This document shows positions 43,645-53,700 of a DNA stretch of 64,000 nt, piece by piece. The notes beneath the pieces were generated by a model. It did no database searches, was not told the DNA's origin, and saw only the letters and a list, made by a program, of their open reading frames with translations. Source of the stretch: Parastagonospora avenae f. sp. tritici 18332-5 (lineage: Eukaryota; Ascomycota; Dothideomycetes; Pleosporales; Phaeosphaeriaceae); NCBI GenBank assembly GCA_022559985.1, contig JAFJTR010000014.1, forward strand, positions 1 to 64,000, in the 5' to 3' direction. The number at the start of each line of letters is the position of its first letter. The first letter of the stretch is position 1. The position numbers and the translations under genes were made by a program.

Positions 43645-44536
43645 TCATGCCGTCTGCGTTCCGTATCCTCTGATTCTGTCTGCGAAGGCCCAGCCCTGGT
43701 TCTCCAACTGAACGTTCTCATCCAGAGTGACACCCTCCTTTGTGATGACGGCAATGGAGTACTTGTCCATACTCCTTGCATCTCTGTAGAAGAGAACCTT
43801 CATACACTCCTTGATCTTCTCTACGGCTTGCTCCTTTGTGACCTTCTCGACTGACGCCTCATCGGGTAGTATTGTCCTCAAGATTGGTTGGGCGAGATGT
43901 GCTCCGAAGCCAGTGGCTAATGACGGCGATGAGAAAGTAGTGCCTAGCAGATCTGCGCTCGCAAGGAAGGGCTTCGACTCGCCGTCCATACCAGCGATGA
44001 GCAGGTGGTTCCAAAGCGGGTCGAACTTGGATCGGCGGTTGTACATGACTTTGGCAAGGTATGTGTGGAGGTTCTTCGCATTCAGGGCGGTCTCGTTCGA
44101 CGAGTAGGTTTCGCGGATATCGAGAGAGTTGAGGAGGCGGTCGAGGTACTGCATGTCCGAGACATCGCCGCCGAAGCCGACCACCACCTCATCGTTGAAT
44201 TTCCGTAGACGCTTGACGTCGGTGAAGCGGGCAAGCGAGCCGTATGATGCTATGCCATCCAGTCAGTAAAGTGGTTCTCGTGATTGGAAGATCTTATGGT
44301 CGCTCATACCCAGGTTGTCCGCTGCGATGACCACGCCGTCCTTGAACTTCGCCGCGAGCACTGAGGTACCGGTGACAATGGGGCTCTGGGTGTGCTGGTT
44401 GGGGCCAGCGGTCTGGAAGTGTGAGGGGTCGTACGCGCCGTAGACATCATCTCTGGGCTGGTACGTGTTAGCATTGATAGTGTTTGGCTTATTCGTGGTA
44501 ACATACACGGCCCCAAGCTTGCGGAAGGTGGTTCAT
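43645..44536 (-). CDS. PRE4: 20S proteasome subunit beta type-7
   Basis: Beta7 subunit (yeast Pre4, human PSMB4), structural, with a C-terminal tail that clamps the opposite beta ring. Exons complement(join(43645..44249,44310..44457,44507..44536)), 260 aa. The first exon is only ten codons (MNHLPQAWGR). The 49-nt first intron has GTATGT and gctaac signals and contains a decoy in-frame ATG at 44508. The second intron (60 nt) joins AADNL to ASYGSLARFTDVKRLRKF. Hallmarks are GTSVLAAKFKDGVVIAADN, VVGFGGDVSDMQYLDRLLNSL, VMYNRRSKFDPLWNHLLIAG, SPSLATGFGAHLAQPILR and the end WAFADRIRGYGTQTA. Divergent from the SAP30BP-like gene over 219 bp. Confidence 0.96.
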
Positions 44537-44755
44537 GGTGGCGAGTTGTGAGGGTGTATGATGGATTATGTGGGTTGTTTCGGGGATCCGCTTGATGTCG
44601 AGATATCAAGAGTGGGGTTGGCGGGTGAAGTTGGTGTTCACGGCGATGCGTAGGCAGCTGGTGGTTGCGAAGCTCTTGCCAAGACATCTGGGGTCCAAGC
44701 TCCATGATTGACATCAACTCGGACATGCCCTTGCAGGTTCTCACATGTTCACAAA
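44537..44755. promoter_or_regulatory. Bidirectional promoter PRE4 / SAP30BP-like
   Basis: 219 bp between two divergent start codons. Both genes must be transcribed from here. No TATA box was seen; I did not find a clear Rpn4-type GGTGGCAAA box on either strand. Confidence 0.55.
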
Positions 44756-45669
44756 ATGCTCGGAATAAACTACGAGAGCAGTGATGAGGAAGACGCAATT
44801 CCTGCGACCAAGACAGATGTAAGTCCTGGAGATACCCATGAAGGACGTCGATAGCTACTAATATTGAGTTGACGAACGCTCTTCCAGAGGATGCGCCTGC
44901 ACCGCTCCTCGAATCGACACCTCTCGAGCGACCTGCAGCTGCCACAGGTCCAGTCAATGGTCCTTCGCAAGGACCGACCGTGTCTCCACCTCCTCAAGAT
45001 GATGCTATGACCGAGGCGCCCCCGGGTTCCCCGTACACCTCCAATCGCGCTATAATACAGAATCTTACCTTACCTACTGTACCTAATTTCGATATACCGC
45101 CCTCGCCGCCAGGATCGCCACCACAGAGAGCGACCAAAAAGTTTGCGCAATTCTTAGAGCTTAAGAGCAAGGGTCAGCACTTCAATCAGCGACTGGAAGG
45201 CTCGTCAGTCCTACGCGACCCAGGACATTTGCGCAGATTGTTAGACTTTGCAAGCATCACAAAGGAAGAGCAATACGCCTCGGCGCTTTCCGAGGATGTT
45301 GCGCTCCCAGTCGTGTTTCCAGATTGGGCATATGCAGAAGAGTTGAAGGCTTCTCAGAAACAGATTTTGAAGGCAAAAGAGCAGCAAAAGTCCAAAGCGC
45401 TGCGCGAGGCTGTCGACTTTGTGTCTGCGACCAAATCCGGGACATCAAGCGGAGCAGGTACCCCATCTGCGAAAGTCACACGTCAAAGCGCCGCCGGAAA
45501 GATAGCAGATGCGGACCAAGATCAGGCTGATAGTGCAGCATCGCATATGGCAGACAAGCGAAAAGAGCTGGAGCATCGAAGTCGAGATGGTTTGCAGTCC
45601 AGGAGCAGATGGCGAAGCAGATCAAGATCACCTAAACGACGGCGGTCGAAGTCGAGAGACAGACGATAA
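44756..45669 (+). CDS. SAP30BP/HCNGP-like protein (splicing/transcription cofactor)
   Basis: Exons join(44756..44818,44869..45669), 287 aa. The first exon encodes the typical start MLGINYESSDEEDA. The intron's 3' end is probably tactaatattgag|TTG, a less usual GAG acceptor, because the nearby ttccag would break the frame. The HCNGP core is FAQFLELKSKGQHFNQRLEGSSVLRDPGHLRRLLDFASI, cut here by a short TKK lead, followed by EEQYASALSEDVALP and a helical AEELKASQKQILKAKEQQKSK. The C-terminus is a short RS domain (RSRWRSRSRSPKRRRSKSR), as in splicing factors. The animal protein binds SAP30 and promotes splicing of short introns; the fungal role is inferred by family. Confidence 0.87.
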
Positions 45670-46076
45670 CGATCAGTGAACTTGAGCAGCAGTCGTCCAT
45701 CACTTCTCAGGCCGAAATGTTCCCGCGTTCCCACCTATCTCAGCCCAGAAATCTTTCACGTGAAAGCTCACAAATCTATGAGTTGGGGCAGCAGGTCGAA
45801 CCTTGGTTTGCTCAAATCTAAAGCAAACTCACCGAAGACTCTAAAATCTAATGTCTCAATTTGCAATATACAGCATCTTACCTCGTTGATTGCGGCCAGT
45901 AGCCGATAAAGCTCATCATGGACGATCGACCCTTGTCTCTTCCCCACTCGGCGATGCCTCGGCTCATCGGCTAGTGCTCCAGCTGTGAGATCATTAACCA
46001 TTTCAGCTCACCTGCATCTCTTATCCCTCTCTGTCTGCATGAAGGATAATCCATATATTGCGATCCTTTAACCAAA
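45670..46076. other. Intergenic region
   Basis: 407 bp with the 3' end of the SAP30BP-like gene and the promoter of the GST-kappa-like gene. Nothing recognised. Confidence 0.5.
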
Positions 46077-46840
46077 ATGGCACAACCGAAGATCACCCTC
46101 TATGTTGATATTGTCTCTCCCTTTGCTTACATCGCTTTCTATACCCTCAAAGTACGCAATCTACTTCTTTCACGAACAACGTGACTAATAAGAAGACAAG
46201 AACTCCCCAGTCTTCAAACAGTGCGAAATCACATATGTCCCAATCTTCCTGGGAGGACTAATGAAAGCATGCGGTAACACACCACCGCTCCACATCAAAA
46301 GTAAGACCTCATCCCTCCCTTCATCCTCATCCCTTGATCTCACACCCCCAAGACAAAGACAAATGGATCAACGCCGAACGTCTCCGCTGGTGCAAATACT
46401 TCAACATCCCCATGTCTCAAAACACCCCTCCTGGCTTCCCCATCAACACAATCGCCATCCAACGCGCCCTAGCCTCGCTTGAAATCTCTCACCCCCAGTC
46501 TATGCCCCAGGCAATCGACCTGCTCTGGGAGAATTTCTGGGTCCATTACAATGAACCTATGAAGCCTGAGAATCTGAGTGCGATTGTGAGGACTATTGTT
46601 GGGAGCGAGGAGGTGGCGAAGAAAGTGCTTGAGAGCACGAAGAGCGAGGAGGTCAAGAAGAGGTTGAGTGAGAATACTGATCGGGCGTTCAAGAAAGGGG
46701 CGTTTGGGTTGCCGTGGTTTGAGGCGACGAATGCGAAGTGCGAGACGGAGGGGTTCTGGGGTGTGGATCATATGGGGCAGATGTGTGATCACTTGGGGCT
46801 GGAGAGGCCAAGTGGGAAGGGTTGGAAAGCTTTGTTGTAA
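46077..46840 (+). CDS. Kappa-class GST / 2-hydroxychromene-2-carboxylate isomerase-like
   Basis: DsbA-fold protein, 220 aa. Exons join(46077..46151,46201..46300,46353..46840). The first two exons are short: exon 1 gives ITLYVDIVSPFAYIAFYTLK, with the Ser of SPFAY as the usual catalytic or GSH-thiol-contact residue. Exon 2 gives YVPIFLGGLMKACGNTPPL, with the cis-Pro region, and exon 3 starts NKDKWINAERLRWCKYFNIP. The helical insert domain (AIDLLWENFWVHYNEP) and the C-terminal FGLPWFEATN...EGFWGVDHMGQMCDHLG complete the fold. Expected role: glutathione conjugation or peroxide/aromatic detoxification, mitochondrial or peroxisomal in other eukaryotes. No targeting signal is evident here (C-terminus KALL). 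Closely spaced and convergent with the GH3 gene. Confidence 0.92.
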
Positions 46841-46915
46841 GCTGCAGACTGAGGGAAGCTTACACGTGCTATTCGTGTTCAATTTTGTATTATGTACTAC
46901 TTGTCTACATTATCA

Positions 46916-49138
46916 TTACTTCTCCAGCTGCGTCAAGGACTGAAGTGCTTTAGGATCTCCAGCGAAAGCGGCTACCTCAACCGTCACTTCATTGGTCTCC
47001 AGTACAAATTTGTCGTCTTTCCATCTTTGCAGCGGTCTAAGGGACGCGCTAATACCCGCTGTCTTCGACTTACCAACTTCCAAATCAACAGGCACAAAGC
47101 CTAGCAGAACCCTCTTGGGGAAGTCGGATTGCTCTGAGACTCCATACACCTGCGCGATGAATCTGCCTGCCCGACTACCCGTGTTCTTCACGCTGACCTT
47201 AACATCCAAAGATTCATTGCCAAGATCTGGAGTGCCTACTTGCAAATCAGATATCTCGAACGTGGTATAGGACATTCCAAATCCGGACGGAAACGCAGCC
47301 TCGACACCCAGCTTATCCAACAGGTGCTGCCCATGCCATCGGTCGTACGTGATCTTCTTCGCATTCATATTAAAGTAAGGCAAATGCTCTTCAGACTTCG
47401 GAATACTGAACGGCAACCGACCACTGGGGTTCGTTCGGCCAAGTAGCACGTCAGCCAAAGCGTGACCACCTTCTGATCCAGCATACCAGCCCATGAGTAT
47501 TGCTGGTACCTTATCTTTCCACTCCTCGACGATGACGGCGCCTGCAGCGACTATGACGACGATTGTGCGTGGATTGGCAGTCGTGACGGCCTCGATTAGG
47601 GAAACGTCAGATGGTCGCAGACGGAGAGATTTGCGATCTCCACCTGCTCTGGCCTCTGCAATGCTTCCCGGCTTAGTCAGGTCAGAGGAAGGTCCCGCTT
47701 GCCCGTTCAATACGCCGATAATATGCGAGACGTCGCCATCTTCTGGTGTTGGTGGGGGAAACAGGGATACTACGCCGGCGTCGTGATTTGGAATCATGTG
47801 TTCTCCTTCGTCATGGTAGTCATAGCCAACGATACAGATTGTAACATCGGCTTTAGACGCTGCGTCTTTTGCTTTGTCTACGGAATCAGTATCTTCGAGT
47901 ACAATGCTGGCATTGGGCAAAGCCGTCTTCAATCCTTCGTAAGGAGTTACAACATGTGGCGGTACGACTTGTGAAGATCCGTGGTCGCCTGTGTTTGCTA
48001 CGTTGGCAAGACGGCCGACTAACGCAACCGAACTGATCTTTGGGCCTTGTAGCGGTAGGATTGCTGAACTGTCAACACTCTCGTTCTTGAGAAGGACCAT
48101 GGAGCGCTGAGCAGCTTCACGAGCAAGTGCTCGATGCTTGTCGCAAAAGACCACGGACTTGTCTGGTTCCAGTGTCTTCAACCCTGCTATGAACTCAAGT
48201 TGCTTCGAGAGTATTCTGGTACAAGTCTTGTCGACATCCTCCCGTTCAAGCTCGCCGGACTGCAAGGCTTTCTCAAGATGCATAGCGCGCTGCTGCGAAA
48301 AGGGTGCTTCGACATCAAGACCGCTCTTGACCGACAGTGGGGCATCCCGGAAACCGAACACGAAGTCCGACATCGTGAAGCCATCAAATTTCCAGGTTTC
48401 GCGGAGAATATTGGTGAGCAGTTTTCGGTTTTGACCGCACCATTCGCCGTTGATAGCGTTGTATGCAGACATCACTGAGGCAACTCCGCCTTCCACAATC
48501 CTCCGGAAATGTGGCAAGTACATCTCATGGAGGACATCGTCGGCAACCTGGACATCGACTTGGAAGCGGGCGTTTTCCATGGAGTTCAATGCAAAGTGCT
48601 TGACACAAGCCATGATCTGCTCTTGCACGCCCTGCGTGAGCGCCAGTCCAAACTCCCCGAGTAGCAAAGGGTCGTCGCTGTAGGTTTCTTGGATACGTCC
48701 CCAAGCCGGGTGTCGAGGGAGGTTGACGCAAACACCAGCGTAGAAATTAGCGCCCTGAGCTCTGCCTTCTTTGCCGATGGCACGGCCGATTCGTCGTTCC
48801 AGGTCGACGTCCCATGTTGCACCTCTTGCCATCGAGACCGGGAAGGCGGTAGAATTTCCCACGACGATACCGCGGGGGCCGTCTGAGAATCTCACACCGG
48901 GCACTCCTAGACGATCGATCGCGCCCATTGAATAAGGTACGCTGTTATAGCGACCCGCCAACATCGAAGTGAGGCCAGTCCAGAAGCGCTCATCGCCGTC
49001 GAGCAGCGAGAGTCGTTCTGATTTCGTGAGAGAATCGAGAAGTCTCTGCGTAATGTCCGAAAGGGGAGAGCCGTTCTTGATGGCATTGATCCCGTCTTGG
49101 AATGTGTATGCGGCCTGCTGTGGGGTTGAGTCCGCCAT
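46916..49138 (-). CDS. GH3 beta-glucosidase, intracellular type
   Basis: Single exon, 740 aa. Hydrolyses beta-glucosides from the non-reducing end. No signal peptide (MADSTPQQAAYTFQDG), so probably cytosolic. The N-terminal TIM barrel has GVRFSDGPRGI, FPVSMARGATWD, the KH...SME motif (CVKHFALNSMENARF) and the nucleophile Asp ~258 in TMSDFVFGFRD; most secreted GH3s have SDW here. An alpha/beta sandwich domain follows with VALVGRLANVANTGDHGSS and ILMGWYAGSEGGHALADVLLG. A C-terminal fibronectin III-like domain (VSVKNTGSRAGRFIAQVYG) ends the protein. There is no PA14 insert. The lack of introns, a secretion signal and a PA14 domain, plus the SDF motif, resemble bacterial GH3 enzymes; ancient transfer is possible but not shown. 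Confidence 0.93.
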   Translation of the reverse strand: MADSTPQQAAYTFQDGINAIKNGSPLSDITQRLLDSLTKSERLSLLDGDERFWTGLTSMLAGRYNSVPYSMGAIDRLGVPGVRFSDGPRGIVVGNSTAFPVSMARGATWDVDLERRIGRAIGKEGRAQGANFYAGVCVNLPRHPAWGRIQETYSDDPLLLGEFGLALTQGVQEQIMACVKHFALNSMENARFQVDVQVADDVLHEMYLPHFRRIVEGGVASVMSAYNAINGEWCGQNRKLLTNILRETWKFDGFTMSDFVFGFRDAPLSVKSGLDVEAPFSQQRAMHLEKALQSGELEREDVDKTCTRILSKQLEFIAGLKTLEPDKSVVFCDKHRALAREAAQRSMVLLKNESVDSSAILPLQGPKISSVALVGRLANVANTGDHGSSQVVPPHVVTPYEGLKTALPNASIVLEDTDSVDKAKDAASKADVTICIVGYDYHDEGEHMIPNHDAGVVSLFPPPTPEDGDVSHIIGVLNGQAGPSSDLTKPGSIAEARAGGDRKSLRLRPSDVSLIEAVTTANPRTIVVIVAAGAVIVEEWKDKVPAILMGWYAGSEGGHALADVLLGRTNPSGRLPFSIPKSEEHLPYFNMNAKKITYDRWHGQHLLDKLGVEAAFPSGFGMSYTTFEISDLQVGTPDLGNESLDVKVSVKNTGSRAGRFIAQVYGVSEQSDFPKRVLLGFVPVDLEVGKSKTAGISASLRPLQRWKDDKFVLETNEVTVEVAAFAGDPKALQSLTQLEK

Positions 49139-50714
49139 TGTGTACGGATGTTGTGTAATTTGGGTGTTTGAAATATTTCCTTATGAAGTGAAAGCATCAT
49201 AAAATGCTACCTAGACATAGGGTTATGTACGCCAGCTGGCGCGGCTTCACAGTGACCGAGTATCCGATGGGAATGGGAGGAGACCGTATACCGTATTCCC
49301 CGGAACGGATGCTAACAGGGAGCGGAAACAGCGCCACAGCAGGGGTGACCGGAAGAATTCCACATCCACGACGCTTGATAGGTATAGAAAAGATGCGTAA
49401 GCTGTTTGGGCCAGTTCTACAGAGGGAACTTTGTCAGAGTGTACCCGGAACATGCCGGCCATTCGGGCAATACGGTAACTTATACGGTCGGTATTACCTC
49501 CCCGAAACCTCGCGATCCTACAGCCATCGTGGCTCCTACTCAGCGCAAGTATCCGGCTTCCGTGGCTCAATGAGCTAGAAATTATTCACCTGTTCTAGCT
49601 GTCATGCGTCTTCGGGATTTGCCTAACATCATCTTGCGGGGTCGGGCTGAGCTCCTTGGACTTTCTGGGCATGATGAGACCACATGCAATGCAACGCGAT
49701 CGACTCCTTGTACTTGGTCAGCCAAGGTGCGATATTAACCGGCTCCGGGTGGATTGTACATTATGACATGTACTGCCGGCCATCACTTACAACGGAAAGC
49801 ACATATGGGCTACCAACAGCCTGAGGCTAGACAAAGGGCTTTGCCGTCGCAATCGAAGCCTGGCGATAGTGTAAAGCTTCAGGATACAAGACGAACTGGT
49901 AATTATTACACCTTGTTCGTTTTCCGTCGTAGTTGACGACATGTAATTGGAGTTGCGGAGTGCAGAGGTCGTGAGGTGTGATTGAGACCTCTCCACATGT
50001 CCGCATTGGGTTAGTCCGGCCGTTCCTCAACTTCAACTCATTTTACCTTCACTTACTCTTTACCATCCATCTACATTGTGTACCCGCCATCATACGTATC
50101 ACAATATAGTCTCTTCCTCGTTCTGATCGACTTGCTGTAGCAGTAATGCACCTCCCAAGATGGTCTCGAACCCTCTTATACTCTCGAGGTCTGCTCTACC
50201 TCTACCATGTTGTGCCGCTAAAGTGAAGATATTCTTGTATCAAAAGGCATGTCTGTTATGACATCGAGTAGCAACCATGATGGAAAGTCGATATATCCTA
50301 GGAGGTGGGTGTGTCGTGGTCCAGTGACACGACACATGTTCCGTTTGTCGACAATGTTCGTCCCATCCTCTCTGCGATTTTGGGTCGCCTTGGAGCACAC
50401 GAAAATATTTTCGTCCGGACTTACACACCAAAGGCATGTGTGACAAGATTGCACGCGTTTGCGCTTATGGTCACCAGCCTATCTCTCGACGATTGCGCGT
50501 TGCGGTGCTCATAGACCTTTCACTGATAGGTCTCCAAGGCAACAACAAGTTGTTGACTGTGAAAACTAAGCTTGCGCTATGATACGCCGCACCTCGAATA
50601 TTAATCACACACTCGGAGCTCTCCTACACATATAATCTCTACCACCCCACCCTACCAAGACCTACTGCCACACCGCAACCCACAATCTCAGACTCCTCAA
50701 CTTGACCCCAAGTC
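49139..50714. other. Divergent intergenic region, 1.6 kb
   Basis: Upstream of both the GH3 gene (minus) and the DUF6604 gene (plus). Contains repeat family B copy 3. Overlapping open frames at 49204-49578 on both strands show no domain. A tat-rich stretch near 50620-50645 lies ~80 bp before the DUF6604 ATG. Confidence 0.5.
49842..49948 (+). repeat. Dispersed repeat family B, copy 3
   Basis: Carries gccgtcgcaatcgaagcct and, ~75 bp on, ccttgttcgttttccgtcgt followed by agttgacgacatgtaat. These match copy 2 (33391) and the right half of copy 1 (27720). Confidence 0.5.
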
Positions 50715-53700
50715 ATGGATGCCTATCGACAGCACGAACTACCGGAGACGGTCAAACGCTATAAGCAGTATACCGACGCATTCCAAGAATGGCTGATGAA
50801 GACAGCTATTCAGCGTGGCGTGGAAAGCGCCGCACAGATAGCTGAGCAAGCTAAGACAAAAAAGAAGGGAAAGAAAGCCTACAAGATGTCGGCGGCACAA
50901 CAGCAGATCCTGATCGATGGTATCGCTAGCTCGAAAGAGCCACTCAGCGACACCTCCGGACTACGAGACTTGCAAGACGCCATTCGATCGCGAAAAGAGG
51001 TCACGCAATACCACAAACACTCCAGCACCTTGGACGCCGGCCATGCCTTCTTCAACGTGGTACTCGAAAGTGCACATTCGAAGCTCACGACCTTCATAGG
51101 TCTCATTCCCGTCATGCTAAAGTCACAAGATCTCGAGGACGAGGCTTCAACCTTTCTCGCCTATCGTTTCCAGCACGATACTGAGAGTGACGATGGTGAA
51201 GTAGAGCCGACAGATTCCGACCAGACTTCTCAGCTTGAGCAACATCAGGAGAATATCCCATCGCCTTCGAAGAACAAGGAGAAAGGACAACCCATGTCTG
51301 AGAAAGACGCCGAACTTCGCCGCGATTTCCTGGTTCTTTGCTTCCTATACGAACTCAACCGTATACGTGAGATCGTCCGAGAAGCTTGGATGGCATACCG
51401 TAAGAATGAAGCGACGTCACTCACTGCGGCGCTTGTCGCAGACCTTGCCCAAAGCTATATCCAGCAAACCGTCGCTGCATTAGTCGAAGACTTGGCATCC
51501 TACGACTCCTTACCACAGGTACCGCTATCTGGCATCGTACGTCAACTTTTCGCGAAGCTATCGGGTGGCGGTACAACTACAAAGACTGTCAGTCCACCAA
51601 CTGGACTGTCCGATACAGCTTTACAACATCTCTTGTGTATCAAGGCACTTGATCACCTCGAAGTCTACACCAAACCCAAGGCTCGGAAGAAAGGTGCTGC
51701 TCGCGACGCTCCGGATCCGAAATTGCCCTTTTTGCCATTTTTACGGCATTTCGATGCTATCCGGAAGAAACAAGTGGTGTTGCCCATCTGGGACAAGTTC
51801 ACAGAGAGCATGGTTCGATACAATGGGACACCAGATATGTACTTGCCTTTTGGTTTCCAAATTGTACTCGACGCCAATGAAACCATGGGAGGCGAGTATC
51901 GGAAGATCAACCAGGACGTTGTTCAACAGGGCTTCGACATTGCCCACCTTATCCGAACGCATACCGAATACGAGGATCGCATGTGGGAGTCTGGCACCAA
52001 GCCGGATTACATGAGCAAGGGCAACATGAAGTTCTCCAACGTGTATCTGTCATCATTGGACTCGCTACTCAATTGGATTCAAGAAGTCCTCAAGACCAAG
52101 GAAAGTGGGCGCTGCGGGACGGCGGACACATATGTCGCAACCGACGCTTTTGTTGCCATGCACCCTACGATGGCTGGCCTGTCGATTTGGAATTTCAACA
52201 AGACCTACGCCGGGTTCTCCATCACGAAAGTGAATTGGTTCATAACAGCGATCTGCCATCTCTACAACGCGGCCATGCAGGTTGGAGGCCTCGATGTGAT
52301 ATGGCCCGATCTTGATTATATCATGGATCTGCATGAGACGGATCGTATCTTTGTCGGCGACCCCCCAACGAATCCGAACGACTTTCTCGAGCGCTACTAC
52401 CTTAGTGCGTGTGTGTCCAGTCGTAGTTTTGCGAAAGATTTCCGATCGACTGGGAACCACTTTCCAGCAGCTCCACCAGAGGTTAGGAAGAAGCGCGGAC
52501 TGATGACGCATTTTCCTCTGGAGGAGGCCATTTCGAAGTATTATGGACCAGACAAGAAAAACGACAGATGGCTGAAGCGCCATGCGATCTTCAGCCATCT
52601 GCACAATGTCATAGGTGAGCTTGATCAAGAGTTCATCGAGGAGCACATCGAGCTCAAAACTGATGAGCTCTCTGAGCTACGAGACAACTTCGAGGCAATG
52701 ATCAGCAAGATGACTCCAAGAAAGTCAAAGAATCGCCGCAAGAAGCAGAATCGGGTACATCCTCCAAAGGTGACTGAAATCGACACCACATACACTGAAC
52801 TTCTTCGCACGATGAACATCTGTCTTCAAGCCAATGAGCTCCACAGCAATTTCGACTACCTGGCTCTCTATCGGCGCACACACACTCTTGTACTGAGGAT
52901 TCGTAAAGAGGTCCTATATGATGAGGCATCGCAGCTCGCTCGACGAGGTGACATTCGCAAAGAGCACATCCCGTCCAACTCGGAGCTACTTATCGACCTG
53001 TTTCGCGCGCTCAAGATCAAGTCGAAGGATAAGAAGATCGAACCATCTGGTAATGAGCTCTCTACCGATGTAGTTCCGCTGGAACAACTCAAGCGCATCG
53101 CTAGAATCATGAAGGAAGTCATCATCGAGGAGGGCAGCGAAGAGCTCAACCGTGCGCAGATGCGCAGGAATCGAGACTGGGACCTACTGAAAGCTGCATA
53201 TGCTGCAGACGGGGCCAAGAAAGAAAGCCAGATACCGAAGTCAGACGCTGGGTCGCAGCCGCCTGCTGAACCAGAAGAGGACACGGCCCCGACGGAAGAA
53301 GCGGAGAAGGAGGCCGAAGATGTCAAGGAGCCAACCGACAACGTCGAACAACCTCCGTGTCTCCCTCCAGGCCACTGGCCAACTGACCTGGAAGAAGAGC
53401 AAGACGATTGTGACGCAAAGGCGACATTTACACCCAAGCAAACTGCTGAGCCTGTGCAAGCACCATCAAACGCCATAGGCCAGAAAATCGAAAAGTCCGA
53501 AGCATCGACGACAGAGGAGTCCATTGTCTCTCACGAGTGTCCAGGCTGTGGCAATTGCACTGCTAGTGACTCAGGTCCCGAGGTACATTCAAATGGTGAC
53601 ACTTCGAAGTCCAACACGAAGCACGATGGCCAGGACGTTCTGGACGCCCATAGTGAACCCTCCAACGCACATGTAGAGACTGCGAAGCCCAAAGAGAAGC

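Noticed and set aside
49204..49578. Overlapping 124- and 107-codon ORFs in the GH3 upstream region
   Set aside because: Both strands are open over the same bases and neither shows a conserved motif; more likely promoter sequence.
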